From Anisakis pegreffii (lineage: Eukaryota; Nematoda; Chromadorea; Rhabditida; Anisakidae), in contig JAPYMA010003011.1 in the NCBI GenBank assembly GCA_035041965.1, forward strand, positions 496,001-560,000: a DNA stretch of 64,000 nt. The letters run 5' to 3'. The translations under genes were made by a program, and so were the position numbers. Positions 1 through 12,985 of this stretch are shown piece after piece (the first letter of the stretch is position 1; every line of letters begins with the position of its first letter). The notes beneath the pieces are model-generated. The model ran no database searches. It worked only from the letters and a program-made list of their open reading frames with translations, and was not told the DNA's origin.

Positions 1-1129
1 TTTTCATAAATTCGATGGATTCATAAATTCATTGAAAAGGCACCAATTAAAATTGAATGTATTTTATGCAAACAGCAAAAAACTACCTTAAGCTGAGCAC
101 AAAATGACTTAAAAAATAGCAGCAAAATTAAGCAACTCTTTAGCAATATGCTGAAAATATACAACGGATACATTATTCATCACGTCATGACTCATCAGGT
201 GTTAGCGTCCATTTCGTCAAACGATTATCATTCGAAGTAGACGATCTTTATCATAATTATCAGCACAATTTTGATCTCATGATAAAATTTTCATTCAGTG
301 AAGAAACTGCATAAAGGAAATTTTGTTCTCATTTCCAACCACATTTGATGGAAAATAAATGTTTATTTGTATCGCTTTAAATAGTGGATCATCCTTTTCA
401 CCATACTGCGAATAGCTAAAGATACCTCAAAAACTGCCAGCATCCATAAATGCTATTCATCAATGAGCGCAAATCTTCATCAAAATTTATGTTCAAAAAT
501 TGATGAAATACTATGAATTGATACTCAATTATCAAGTGAAAACCGAAACAACACCACCTATCTTGATGCAACTGTATGAAAATGCTGATAAATTCATCGT
601 TGAGGTTATATCACACTTAAATTTGCTTGAGAATAAGCTCTCATGCAAAATTCAGTTATATCTGTTTTCGGATATGCGAAGAACGCAACAATCGACCTTC
701 CGAAGTGTCCTATCAGAAGAGTCTGAATATCACAATTTGAACATTAAGTTGCGTTTTAAGAACATTTTGTAGAGGAAGGATTAGCAAAAGTTTTCACTCA
801 TTGCGTGAATATCAAAGCGCTGCAAGGCTGTGAAGTCGAAAGGTGTTCAGTTTACTCGATGTGAAAATATGATAAGGGTTGCTATTTGCCTCGTTCTCAG
901 AATCTGTAGGAACATTTAATCTTAGTTCAGTGACATCTTCTGTGGACAATTTGCTTGAGTCATTTGGAAGTGGAAAAACAGCTTATTAATTGTAACATAG
1001 TTTCTCAGTTTGGCCGTTATTATTTTGCCCACGACTTTAGAAATTGCGCAGATTGATGAAATTGGACAGTGGCTTTGCGAATTCAACCATTTTGTATGGG
1101 TACAATAGTAACTGCTGATTTCCACCAAG

Positions 1130-1534
1130 AACGAACTGCGCCAGCCGATACAATTTGAGCCAGAAGATCCAGACCCTCGGACGAAAGCTTGTGAGCATGT
1201 TGGTAGTCTCGAAAGGGAATACGAGGTGGGTTGTGGGCTGCTGCCAGTTGTTTGTTTTTCATCTTTGAATTTCGTTGTTGTCATTTGGTTATTTGCTTAT
1301 CGCTGAGCTTTGTTTTAATTATTGACTGGTGCTTATTGTTGCAATGATTATCTGCTGTTGAATGTTTAAACAAAAATTTTCAGCTGTTCGAAGGCGTAAT
1401 GAGTTTTGTTCTCCAATAAATAACAGGTGCAACTGCAAATTCTGAGGGAAAATTTGAAGGTAGTGATTAGCGAATTGATTCAGCTAAGTACTGTTTTTGC
1501 GGAAACTAAAGCCATTTTTTCCGTTTTCGATTAA
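1130..1534 (+). CDS. Unrecognised gene, 3' coiled-coil-like end (two exons)
   Basis: I do not recognise this gene. Two plus-strand blocks join in phase 0. Block 1130-1225 lies between an AG acceptor and a GTGGGT donor and encodes a charged stretch with EPEDPDPRTKACEHV. Block 1427-1534 lies behind TAACAG and continues with VQLQILRENLK to a TAA stop. The 67 residues are rich in Leu, Glu and Gln with helical spacing, which suggests a C-terminal coiled coil. Exons further upstream are required but I could not place them. A possible alternative is that the second block ends at the GT after 1459 and splices on; the candidate exons near 1659 and 1747 then fall out of phase or meet a stop, so I prefer read-through. 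Confidence 0.4.
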
Positions 1535-1883
1535 TGGCACTTCTAGAGAAAAATTCTCGCTGTTTTCTGCGCCAGCAGCGTTACTAGCGGATTACTTTTC
1601 GCACAACAAAAATAACTTTTTAGCAAATTAGCGATTAGCAGACCTACTTTTTTTTCAGTAGCCTACTCACAATCAATGCTGGATCAGACCAAAAATGTGA
1701 GCACACTCCTCATGTACGAATTAAAGTTATCTGACTTTTTTACAGGAAGCTCCTTTCAAATGTCGTTCAAAACGCTGCGGTCATGTGAACATGACCGTTC
1801 AGAGACAGCAAAATTCACCAAGATAAAAAGTCTCTGTTTAGCTAGTACGGGAAGGGAGGTTCTTCAGAAATGATAATATTGCA

Positions 1884-1945
1884 GGATATCAACCGCTTGG
1901 TGATTCGTAAAGGTATCAACGCTCGGCGATATCAACCGCTCGGTG
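1884..1945. repeat. Short direct repeat
   Basis: The motif ATATCAACCGCTYGGTGAT occurs twice, with a shorter degenerate copy between (GGTATCAACGCTCGG). It looks like a local tandem duplication in non-coding DNA. Confidence 0.6.
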
Positions 1946-2967
1946 ATCTGTTACATTTTCGATATTGTAATGTTCGGGTAAATCAACAACGTTGGATGCA
2001 AATCAGTTGCAAGTTTTGATTAAGATGAAGCGATTGTAACATTGAAGCATTCATAGTAATTTCTTCTGAAGTTGCTCTTCTGAGCGCCCATTCGAATAAC
2101 TGCGTTATTCCTCTTTGATGTCATCAATGTCTACCTGATCGATTCTCGTTTATTTCTCGTCAAGCTCGTTTATTTCAACATGCTTCATCCCGCCTCTCCG
2201 CAAGTCTCATCCTGCTTAATTCCCGTTCAGGCACTTCTCTCTTGTGTTTGATAAGAGGTTCTCCTTACACTCGATTGTGTTTTGACACATATCAGCTATT
2301 GAATAGGTTGGCAGATTACAAGCGCTGAATACATGCCGATCTAATTCTCATGAAGTCATATCAGTCGCGAATCAAATCGTTTAGAAGTTATCAGCGTTAG
2401 CGTGATTATATGTTCTGATTTTGATGAAGTAATGATCGTTATAAACGACTTCAAGTTGTTGACTGAAAAAATTTGAAAATGTATTCGATGTAAACAACAA
2501 CTCGAGGTGAGATAAACGATTGTCAATGCTGGCTGATAACAGCTGTTCTCCGAAATTTCTTGATTGATTCAATCGAGATTACGTATTTGTTTGCGTTCTA
2601 ACGATTTTGATTTGTGTTCGCATTTTATCATGGCTCTGAAAGATCGATCACATCTAACTATATTTCATTTCATTTTTATTCATCCCTTCAATAACTAAAA
2701 TACTCCTCATCTCATGTTACAATAGAAATATTCAGTCGGAGCCCAGCCTGTTTTAGAAATCGATTCTGAATCCATCGAGGTGGCCTTTGATCCTGTCTGT
2801 TAGATCAATTTGATTATCGAATTTTTATTGTTTCCCGATTGTATTGAGCAATGAAATTATTGATGTCGGACTGATTTTTGGAAAATACTTTTGACTCATG
2901 AACCGGTTATGAGAGAAATTAAATCTAACTACATGTTCCTGAATAATAGTTGAAAATTTAATTTCAT
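1946..2967. other. Intergenic, upstream of first FAR gene
   Basis: I see no convincing exon here. The stretch should contain the promoter of the FAR gene that starts at 2968, but I cannot point to a specific element. Confidence 0.5.
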
Positions 2968-5444
2968 ATGGCGATAAGTACGCGATTCATCGTATTGATA
3001 GCGTTGGCTATATCGTATGTCACATCAAAACCAGCAACCACCGCGACAAGGCAAACTTCGCAACCCGATATTGGTGACGTTTCTAGTCATATTGGGCAAT
3101 CTTCAGCTATCCTGTTGGAATACATTCGTGAAAACGTCTATAGTTAGATTACAATCCACTTAATTTCTAAAATATGAATGACAGTTTTTGATAGATCCCG
3201 AATAGACGAAGTTCTAATCCATACAGTTTATATTTCAAAATCATACTTGATTAGACGACTCAAAATTCGCGCATGCGTTATAGCAACAGATTTTCAGAAT
3301 CAATTCCGAACGAAGTTCGAAAGTTCTATGGTAGTTTGAACGCTGAAGAGAAGGGTGCTCTACGAGAATATGCAAAAGAGTTGAAAGAAGGCCAAACTAA
3401 TTTCTCATTAGCTGACAACGTTATTGGTGGCATAAAGGTGATCATTCCAGACATTCTCTATATTCCAATAGAAAATGCTTGAAATTTGTGGTTCGAATCG
3501 TTTTTGGGGAATTATTGTCTGTATGGCAACTATTTCCATTTCGATCCATGGTCATTGTACATAAGTTTAGTTGCTACGTTCTCTTTGAGTAATCATCCGT
3601 ATTGTATTCAGTGAGTCATTTCACCTGATTGCAAGATCTTTTGAGTGGAGAATTCATTTCCACGAGAAAGTTTCGCTAACCATCGAACAGTCATCGTGAC
3701 AAATATTTTCTTCAACAGAAGTAGTTGCATTTCAGAGCGGTAGTGAAGAACTGACGACTAAACTTGGTCTATTCCGTGATTTAATCAACTCAAAACTCGA
3801 AGGTCTTTCGCCAGATGGCAAAGCATTCGTCGAACAAGTACGTGTGAAATTTTGCAGCCTCACGTTATTCAGTTGCTCTGTTTACTCAATGTAGTTGATG
3901 ATTTAGATTGATCAAGAACACTAAAATCTGTGCATCACATCCCAAAAGACACACCTTGTGACTATCTTTGAAATTTAAAACCCACTTCTTGGGCTAACCA
4001 TTAACTTCTGGATTAAAGAGGCATTTGGACTATCGTAAAAAGGTGAATGCTCATATAATTCAAAATATTTTCACCGAATATTGCTTCAGATGATACGAAA
4101 ATTGATAATAATGGTTGGTGAATCCAACGGAATTATGGATATTCTGACGGGCATGAAAAACTTCGGTAGGGATGTTTTGAAAATGTTTGATTCGCTCTCT
4201 GAAAAGACCCGAGATGAATTGCTTCAAGGATTTCCAACAATTGGAGCAATTGCGACCAGTAAGTTGTTTCGTTTGTAAAAGTTCGTTGTTTGAGTGTAGT
4301 TTCGATTGGATTAGTTATTCTAAATATGTAGTTTCGATTAAATTAGTTATTTTCACGTTTTTGCATTCCATGGATCTATTATGAAAAGAAAACCAGTAAA
4401 TAACGATCTACCAACCTCCTCAATTTCCCTCTTAAATCCCTCAAATTCTATTTCAGAAGGGAATAATCCTCTTTGTGAGAAACGCTGCACTAGGGGTTCA
4501 CTAATTCGGTCAGCTACATTCAGCTGATATAATTTGATTTTAAAAGCTACATTCAACTGATTATTCACAGTACTGTGAATATTTGGAGAGAAATGTGATA
4601 CTCGTTGGCAAATTACTTTCACAATTCTGGCGCTAGATAAAATTTATGTACTTCTGAGTGCGCTTACGATTGAAGTAAGAATAAGATGTTCTCGAATATT
4701 TTTTGTGAACAATGAATACTTCTTTCAATTTAACAGTGAATCTTTTCGAATAAATCAGAAATACGCAGTCTGAATCCTTTCATCCTCCCCTCCAAGTCAA
4801 TTAGTGTCAATTCGTTCTCCTTGAATTCCCTGAAGAATGATGCGATATGATCAGAGAGGAGAGTGCAGGAAATTAGATTGAATAATCTTTAACACAAACA
4901 TATCTATCTCATCACGGATTCAAATTTTGCTCAACTAAAGTCCTAACTGCGCAACACGATATGGCACATAACAGTTGCTGCGGTCATTATGAGTCAAGAA
5001 ATTTATGAGAATAAAATTTGCACGAATATTTTCATCGTAAATTTCAGTGAGTTATTGCACAACAGTCAACTTGAAAATACTTTCAAGGCGCCCGTACTGA
5101 TTTATCTTTGTCGCGAATTTCCACTTACCTGCATTACATAAAGCATTACATTAATACATTGGTTATAATATTGGATAATCCCAACGTTTCATGTTTGAGG
5201 TGATATCGCCCGTGTGATATTGAACAAATTAGCTGATTATTCGCCGGCAAGTGGAGCTGATGTGACCATGTCACCGTCGCGTGATATTGATGACAAACCA
5301 GTAAAAAAGGTATCGCATACGCCAACAACCCCTCCATCCGATACACCAATCCATTCATCCATATATCCTTCTGTCCAACCAAACAAGGACCCGCAAGATA
5401 TGGCTGGTGAGGATGAGGTGGTAATGCTAAAAGTAGATACGTGA
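2968..5444 (+). CDS. Fatty-acid and retinol-binding (FAR) protein, first copy
   Basis: FAR proteins are small, helix-rich, usually secreted lipid carriers of nematodes. Proposed exons are 2968-3142, 3298-3437, 3736-3837, 4090-4258 and 5233-5444, giving 265 residues with all phases agreeing. Exon 1 encodes a hydrophobic signal peptide (MAISTRFIVLIALAISYV). Family-like segments follow: SIPNEVRKFYGSLNAEEKGA, then KLEGLSPDGKAFVEQ, then KMFDSLSEKTRDELLQGFP. The last exon adds an unusual Pro/Ser/Thr and acid-rich tail, and AATAAA follows at 5521. A second acceptor at 4457 is also in phase and would give a shorter Cys-containing end with a stop at 4525-4527. Intron phases match the next FAR gene. 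Family assignment is firm; the terminal exon is less certain. Confidence 0.8.
4297..4352. repeat. Two-copy ~30-bp direct repeat in FAR intron
   Basis: TAGTTTCGATTGGATTAGTTATT is followed at once by a close copy (TAGTTTCGATTAAATTAGTT). It lies in the intron after the fourth FAR exon. Confidence 0.6.
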
Positions 5445-7620
5445 TTCAATCGATGATTTACACTTTCTCGTCAATATTTTGATGGATCGCACATAAGATT
5501 CGTTGCCGTTCATCCGATTCAATAAATATTATGATAGAAACAATTCTATTGAAGCATCAATTTCCACATCACATCACACGATATCAATGTACAAAACCTC
5601 GACTCAATTCAACTTTAAACAAATAATCTCGTTTCCTTCAACTTTTATCTTATTGTTGCCATGCTAAACCTTCGAAATTCCTTTCTTAGGCATCAGTGCT
5701 CATTACCGATCTAAATGAATTGGATAATCTCTAGTTTTAATGCATCCTTAATGCACGACGAACATGCTCACACTCTAATTTAATAACTGTTTTTATACAA
5801 GTAATCTAAGGTGATGCATAAAGTTACGTTCATTCAGCTGCAGACAACTGTGATGAACCGTTGAAAATAGTTGTAATCTACTAAACTCTCTAATTTTCAT
5901 GCAGTGGATATGAACCTAAATTTGAATGCAATATTCTATTTGTATGAAAGTAATGAATCAATCCCATTCTATACTTATTTATTGTATTACATTGTTTCGG
6001 ACTTTGCTTGTCAGTAACTTCGCTCGTATTAAATTTGTCTTGAAATTTTTCCGCATCAGAAGAGGATTATCGCCGTTTCAACTGCACTTGGAAACAATAC
6101 CAGGAAATGTAATGAACTAATAACTGAAATTCAACGATCAAAACATGAGCTGTATAACACAAAATGATAATATTCCAGTTAGAAGCTTCTTGAACAGTCT
6201 CTAGAGCATCTCGTTAGCGAAGACATCTTGATTGCATCAAAAAGCCATGTCATTCGTTTCAAACTGAGAGAGACTTGCTTCTCCAATTGGCGAGGCTAAA
6301 AAAACGTCAATTTATTGAAACCATAAATTCAATCACAGGATTTCGCATTAAAGTTCCACTAACAAAAGCATCCGCATATTTTTTCAGTGATAATTTATTA
6401 CAAACTATTAGAGGACTGTTCAAATGAAATTTATTTGAGCTGATTACATTGAAATGATATCGTTAGCAAAAAATCAAATCTTGAGAATTTGGATGTTTTT
6501 GCAGAGTTTAGGTGGCACTTCAAGATTTCAAAATGAGAAACTCATTTCGATAGTGAGTTTCGGGATGAATTCAAAGATATGTGCACTTATTCGAGATGAT
6601 TCATGAGATGCGTTCGTTAAGTGATCACTTAAATAATAGATGTGCTCAGTATCGGAATGGTCAAATGCTTTTAACTTTTATTACAAAAATAATTGTTTCA
6701 TCGATTTCATTTCAAAAAGTTTGCAGTTTCGAGTCGGCAACATAAAAGAGGGTTTTATATTATGTTCGAATGGGATCCATAATTTTTGTTGAACGTTCCA
6801 CCAAGCTCAAAGTGAATCCATTGTTGAACAGATGCGATTTTCAGATTTATATTCCTCCTCTTAACGCTAGATCATCGCCATCAGCCTTACGAACGGATAT
6901 AAATATTTTAATGATTCGATCTGCAAAACATTCATCAGATGGCCTTCATTTCTCCTCGATGTATTCTTTTGAGAATGTTCTATCAGCGTTCCGTTGATAA
7001 AGTTCCCTTCGTTGAGTCCTCACCTCATTATAGAGTTTCTTCATTTCTATCCGTCACTGGAAAAGAATGACCGTCGTTGATTACGAATTCAGTTTGTTTA
7101 ATAGGCATTTATGTACATTAATAGGCATTTATGTACATTGAATAAACCTATCTTGTGTGCATCTCTTTAACTTGTCTTTTTTTGTAAGTTTCGCTATAAT
7201 TTTATTTTATTTCGCTATAATTTGTTTTGAATTTGTAATACGCATTACGCAAATCATTCATTGAATATTTCACTTGTAAACGACTTATAGTTAGAAAGTT
7301 GAATTTTCCGTGGCATCGTTACCATCTTTTCTTGCTTGGATTTGCGCTTATGTCCATTGATGTAAGTTGATTATAAGCGACTTTTACCGTAACAAATCGC
7401 TTGGTTGTAGAGAAGATTTGTTGCTTTGACAATGATCAATTCAAAGAACATCAATTCCATCAGTGCGATTGCATAGAACCCTCCAAAATAACAGTTCACC
7501 AAATGAATACCAATCACATCAAACAAAAACGCTTCAAAATTTTATTGCAAACGCGTCAAAATTCGACTAAGAACGAAGAGTAACTGAACGAATGTTAATT
7601 GCAGAGAATCGGGTCAAGCA
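5445..7620. other. Intergenic between the two FAR genes
   Basis: It begins with the 3' flank of the first FAR gene (AATAAA at 5521). A perfect 20-bp tandem duplication (TAATAGGCATTTATGTACAT) lies at about 7101-7140. The short open frames here lack splice support and resemble nothing I know. Confidence 0.5.
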
Positions 7621-9402
7621 ATGCGGGTAGCATTCCAACTGCTGATTATAAGCTTATCAATATGCGTGGTGACGCCTGCTAAACCGATACGATCAGATCT
7701 CACCTCTCTTGCTATTGAGTTACTTGGTAACTGAACATATTTTCTTGATCGCTATTGCATAACCGATACGATCAGATCTCACCTCTGATTATAAGCTTGA
7801 AATGGTTGCTGTTGCATAAACTCAAAATTTTTTCAGAGAATAAATTCGCAATTCAGTGCAATATTGATAGCTTCTGAATGAATTTTTTGTTTCAGAATTT
7901 GTTCCGTCGAGTTTTCTGACATTCTTCGGTGATATGAATGACACCGACAGAAGTGCACTACTCGAGTTGTCGAAAAATATCTCGAATCATCGTCTAACGG
8001 CTGATAACGAAAAACATTTCTTAGATGAGCTGAAGGTAATTGCTATTTCAAGGTGTCTAATAAGCATCTGAGGCGTTGATGATTTGGGAATGACTCCAAA
8101 AATGCAATGCAGCTTTCACTCCTTTATACACAGCAAATTCATGCTTTGATTCGAATTGACTCAATGCGGATGCAAAAATGAAATGGTTGATACTTTTGGT
8201 ACTGGTTGATAGTGTATACGTTCTTGTTTATTCAACCAGAAGAAAATTTCTGATTCAAGAGACAATCAAAATTCTCAAACTTTGGCGAAAATTGTCATTA
8301 CAAATCGAAAATTATCACGAGAGAGATGTACCCTTCAGTTCACCTTACGGGAAGCAGTCCATGAGTGATGGATCGTTTGATCAGTTGTTCCTGATTAATT
8401 TTCTGAAATCATCCCTTAAAAACTAATAATTTTGAGATAAAAAGTGAGAATGCGTATACAAAAGTGATGGGAGTACGGAATTATGTTCAATACAAAGTGG
8501 AAAATCTGAAACCAGATGCAAAAGAGTTTACGAAAAAGGTTTCACATGTTTTCAGTTGATCGCGTGTAATGCTTTCTATTGCGATTTATTTTTCAGACGC
8601 TGAATTCCATCAAGTTTTGAAACGAAGCAATGCCCCTAAAAACGCTCACAAGCAATGACAGAAATGTTTCAAACTTATCATTAGAGTAAACAGCTCACAT
8701 TCGACAAATGAAGATCAACCGAAAGTTTTGTATAATATCTTACGGTGCAATAGGAAAACTGAGATAATATTAAACTTTGGTTGCATAAATTTGAGTTTCA
8801 GTTGGGTGAGAAGTACCTATCATTGTTCGTGCAATTGCAAGGTGCTCAGAAGGGTACGTTCGGGAAATTGAAAATCTTCGTGAACGAAACATTCAAAATG
8901 TTCGACGAGTTGAGTGCCGAGGGGAAAGCGGATCTACGAAGTGCATTCACTGAAATTACGCAACTTCTTGAAAGTGAGTGCTGTTTCAAGAATTTGAAAA
9001 AAAATTTACATTTACCTCTCAATTCAGTCTCTAATAAAAAGTAATCCAAAATTCGTTGCAACTCGTGTAATGATCCATTCTGAAAACTTCGAAAGGGTAA
9101 TTCAATTGTAAAGAACACGTTTCAATGAGCTGTCTTCCTGATTATTGTGTCTCTATTTCATCGATTACTTTATGCAAATTTATCAAGCCATTTCTTTACC
9201 AAACGAGCACACTTGGACATTTTCACAGCGATTCACAATAATTGGTATATTATAATAATGGTTAATGTTAGTGAGGCTGAATTCAACTCATCTTTTAGAT
9301 CCGCGATTCCGTAATTATCTTCGCCGAGTTTTTGAATGTAATGAAGTGAAGAGGGCGTTCAACCGAGCTGATCGAGCCTATAATCCTAAGCGAATTTCCT
9401 AG
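7621..9402 (+). CDS. Fatty-acid and retinol-binding (FAR) protein, second copy
   Basis: Five exons at 7621-7726, 7896-8035, 8437-8538, 8802-8973 and 9299-9402 give 207 residues, close to the usual FAR length. The ATG opens a signal peptide (MRVAFQLLIISLSICVVTPA), so secretion is likely. Family-like segments are FVPSSFLTFFGDMNDTDRSA, KVENLKPDAKEFTKK and FKMFDELSAEGKADLRSAF. Exons 2 and 3 are exactly 140 and 102 nt, as in the first FAR gene, and the intron phases are identical. The protein sequences have diverged strongly, so the tandem duplication looks old. The basic C-terminus (NYLRRVFECNEVKRAFNRAD) differs from the acidic tail of the first copy. AATAAA follows at about 9502. Confidence 0.88.
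7759..7799. repeat. Shuffled copy of FAR exon 1 sequence inside its intron
   Basis: ACCGATACGATCAGATCTCACCTC from exon 1 (from about 7683) recurs in intron 1 (from about 7762). There it is fused directly to CTGATTATAAGCTT, which in the exon lies upstream of it. The order is therefore inverted relative to the exon, as after a tandem duplication with an internal deletion. Confidence 0.7.
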
Positions 9403-12190
9403 ACTGCGGTCTTACGTTGTGTGATGAATAATGCATTGTTTTGATTTGGTTTTATTTGATAGAGTGGTTTTATGAAGATGCTTTCTTTGGTTTGAATGTA
9501 AAATAAAAATCAACTTTTGTGGCATCAATTGTTTCAATTGTGCTTCGATTAATAACTTTTTCATGAACGGAACGTCGTCCTCAATAAACAAATGAAACGT
9601 ACGAATAATTAGAGATGTTGAATGAAAGCAGAAATGTGAACTCGATTTGTTTTTTCAATCGCACGAAAATCTTGTGATTTTGTTCAGAATAATTGCTTTA
9701 AGAAAACAGTCTCGTAGGCAAACGCTTCGCTTATGAAAAACTTGTCATTTCGTATGAAACAAACAAACAAATTTGTTTCTTTATTATTGAGCAAAATCGA
9801 TCATCGTCGTCAGTACGGCACTGCTTATCTCGTTCATATCAATTTCAGTCGCTTTCTTCCACTGACTTTTTCAGAGTGCATTCATTTGATTAGATATCTG
9901 TACTTTTTAAAGTTTTATCGCACATTCTTTCGATATAGGTCAATCACTATCATTGATGTAATTATTGAGGAACAAGAGTGCGAATGGGGGATTTTTGGCC
10001 GGTGTGAGAATATTTAGGGGAATATTTTCGTGAGGAGAAGACCACTCTTCGGAGTCCTCTCCGCTTTCTGCGAAGTGATTACCAAAGGAAATGGAAACCT
10101 TCAGAAGAAGCGAATTTTGTGATGTCATTTTAAACATCGTATTAAATGTTAAACGGCACAATTTACTGTCAACCTTTAACAATGAAATGAATCAAATGTC
10201 ATATGCGTTTTTCGGGAGCGAGGAGTGTAATTTTTTTGAGGGAAAGAAGGCCGCTTTTCGACGTTTCCTCCCGTCTTCGTGAGGAGTACCGAAGAAAATC
10301 ACTCCGGTTTCCAACCCACTATGTTAATTGCTTATCGATTTTTCAAATGAAAATATCAAAATGTTTTCACATTCTCAACTATAAACCGTTTAGACAAGAA
10401 GTTAGATGCAAAAACTGCCTTTTGTGATCTAATCTTTGTTGCATCGGTGTAACGCAAGTTATGTGTAGCCGTAAACCATAATGCATCAAGACGATGTTCA
10501 TTAATACTGACTGTGTCAACAGTTTGCTTATGATGCTTTCTTGCTTCAGTCTGGATGACCATGTGCTCGTATTATTGCTTTGCTACTATCAGTTGGTTTT
10601 TGACCACATCATTTTCTCCGTGTACGTGCCATGCTACTTATATACAATATCGGCTGAAAATTTGAATGTTTGGGGCGAGATTTTTTTTTGTTTGCCAATA
10701 TATTTCAACCAATAACGTCGCATCAGTTTTGAATTCCAAATGGAACTTCGGATCAGTTGATATGTGACCACAGCTTTCTTAATATCTGTATTATGGGCAA
10801 TTCATTGACATAAAAATTCATTTGAGTCATCTTTTCTTATAACTCATTTGTAGAAATCGTTGGATATAGTGAGCTTAGAGAAAATTGAAAATTCTTCAGT
10901 GCTCAATGCAGGAATCATATTGCTAAATCACAAAGAACGATCAAAAATCGAAGAACATCAACAGGAATGAAATGTTTTTGTATGCGAATGAAGAGGTGTA
11001 CATGATGTTGATAATATGTGGCATACGCAAACGAGTTTACGTGTGGAAGGAAGACATTACACACCTGCGATCGCTCATCGTGATTACGAATTGTTCATGA
11101 ACAGAACAAAAACTATTATCAGTCGAATACGAGCAAATAGCAAAATTTTGGTGAAGCATTATCGACTAATAAATTGAAACCAAGCAAAGCAGAAATCATA
11201 ATCGCAATTAAGTGTACTTTTAATCAGCAATCAATACACGAAGCTTTTTTAGTTTGCTGCCCTTTTCATTTCACTTCAATTCAACATTTCATTTTTTACT
11301 TCAGGTAAAATTTAACGTATGTGGTGCGTGCGTTATTACAACATTAGAATGATACTGAGGAAGTTAGTGCTTTTGTTTTTTCGAAGAACGATTCGAAAAG
11401 TAATGAGAAGTGATTTATCCATAACTTTTTAGTCGGTGATATTTGGGAGAATGTCGATAGTTTTCGATGAGTCACGATGATTATTTCGTATCTACTTAAA
11501 CAGTTTTTTTACACCAACAAAATATCCAAAAATATTGTCGTTGTAAGTTGGAGCGTCTTCATAAAGTTGAGACACGTGTAAATATCGACGGTTGTATCAA
11601 ATATTGACGGTTTACGTAGTTATAGCACTTATTCCCAACTTCCACTTAAAGGCACGATTCTCTAAAACTGTTTCATCGTAGAGCCCATTTCAGCATATCG
11701 CCTACGTTGCGCTTTTAATTTGAATAATCCATAAGCAAATCTGTTAAAGCATCGTCCAGGTCATCAAATGAAATTGCATAAAGCCCGGGAAGTGGCAGAT
11801 CGCAACGACTGCGTCTTATCATGCTCATAGTAATGAGCTGCTTAACGCCTGATTAGAAACATTCGTCAGTTTGACTCGAAGATAAATAAATTTGAGGAAA
11901 AATGCTATTTGTAAAATAAAAAATAATAGTGCAAGAACACAGTTATTTTTTACAATTGATTTCGTTACTTTGGATTGTGTGTTTGTTTTGTCTTTAATCG
12001 TTTATTGACAGCACAAAGTGCACAAATTGCACAAAGTTTTTGACGATTCAGTGTTTTGTAATTGATAACTTATTCTTTGTCACAAAAAACTTGATAATAA
12101 CAAATATAGCGTATAATCCGAATAATCAACTGTGCTGTACGTTTCTCGCGAAACATAAATGGACAGAACCGGAGAGCATTTACAGGTAAA
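9403..12190. other. Intergenic between FAR and SHMT genes
   Basis: No gene is supported. Around 9960-10300 the sequence is more GC-rich, and the motif TCGTGAGGAG occurs near both ends (10028 and 10279), which may mark a decayed insertion. The rest is AT-rich with no clear signal until the acceptor-like TTTACAG at 12179-12185. Confidence 0.4.
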
Positions 12191-12262
12191 ATGCAGTGTG
12201 CTACACGTTTTGTGCCACGTCTACTTTCGCATAAATCGTGCGCTGTCTTTCTGCGTTCACAG
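12191..12262 (+). CDS. Alternative first exon of SHMT: predicted mitochondrial presequence
   Basis: An ATG lies five bases after an acceptor-like TTTACAG, as in trans-spliced nematode messages. It opens 24 codons beginning MQCATRFVPRLLSHKSCAVF and ending at CAG|GTTGTC. The peptide has three Arg and one Lys, no acidic residue and amphipathic spacing, which is typical of a mitochondrial targeting sequence. It ends in phase 0. The acceptor CAG at 13161-13163 would join it to GCG TTC TCA TTA GCA and then in frame to the cytosolic ATG at 13179. The splice itself is inferred. The donor is only fair. Confidence 0.65.
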
Positions 12263-12985
12263 GTTGTCTATTACGTTTGTCTTTCAAACATTCATTTTCC
12301 TATTGAATATCAGTTTCTGTTGTGTTCAATGTTGATAACAATAGGATGCAACAGTAACAAACGTTCACTTGTTAACGGCACTGAGACTTCGGTTAAATTA
12401 GTAAAGTAGCAATCTTTGAAATAATAATGTTAAAATTTATATTATGTATAAATTAATCATTTTAATGAAATCAGATGCACTGAACGTACATAATTTATAT
12501 TGAACTTTGAATTGTGGGCTGTTGAATTTTGATTATTTAAGTGAAGAAATGAAGAAACTTAACAAGAATAAGATTGATGATTCCGACCGACCAATTTGAC
12601 GAGTCCGAAATCAAACGATTCATTTCCGTTTACGTGTTCTTATTTGAAATGCAAAACGCCATAATAAACTGCAATTCCAGTGTCTGTATTGACATTCTTC
12701 ATTCATGTGTCCCATAATGAATCTATAACTTGTTTTCTGTACTGTCTTCATTCATTATCCACTGATAGTATCGATTCATCAATCGTTTGTCAGTCATTTG
12801 TTCATAACCGTTGTTCATCGCATTCCTTGATCGTCTACTTTACTGTACTCGTCCAAATTGTGCGAGGTGAATGTTACTGATCCAGGGAATGAATGTACTC
12901 CTCAGCTTTCTGAGCAATTTGCGAATAGTTTTCGCTTGCAAATGAATCAGTCGGCCGTATATCATAAGGATGAGAAATTTGTTTA

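Noticed and set aside
1659..1873. Candidate extra exons of the first gene (VAYSQSMLDQTKN, then EAPFKCRSKRCGH)
   Set aside because: The phase from the preceding exon at 1459 would read TAG at the first codon, so the chain does not hold.
3488..3500. GGTTCGAATCG, like a tRNA B box
   Set aside because: No A box or cloverleaf arms lie upstream; it is a chance match in a FAR intron.
9733..10562. Several overlapping short frames on both strands
   Set aside because: No splice or family support; the region looks like a decayed insertion rather than genes.
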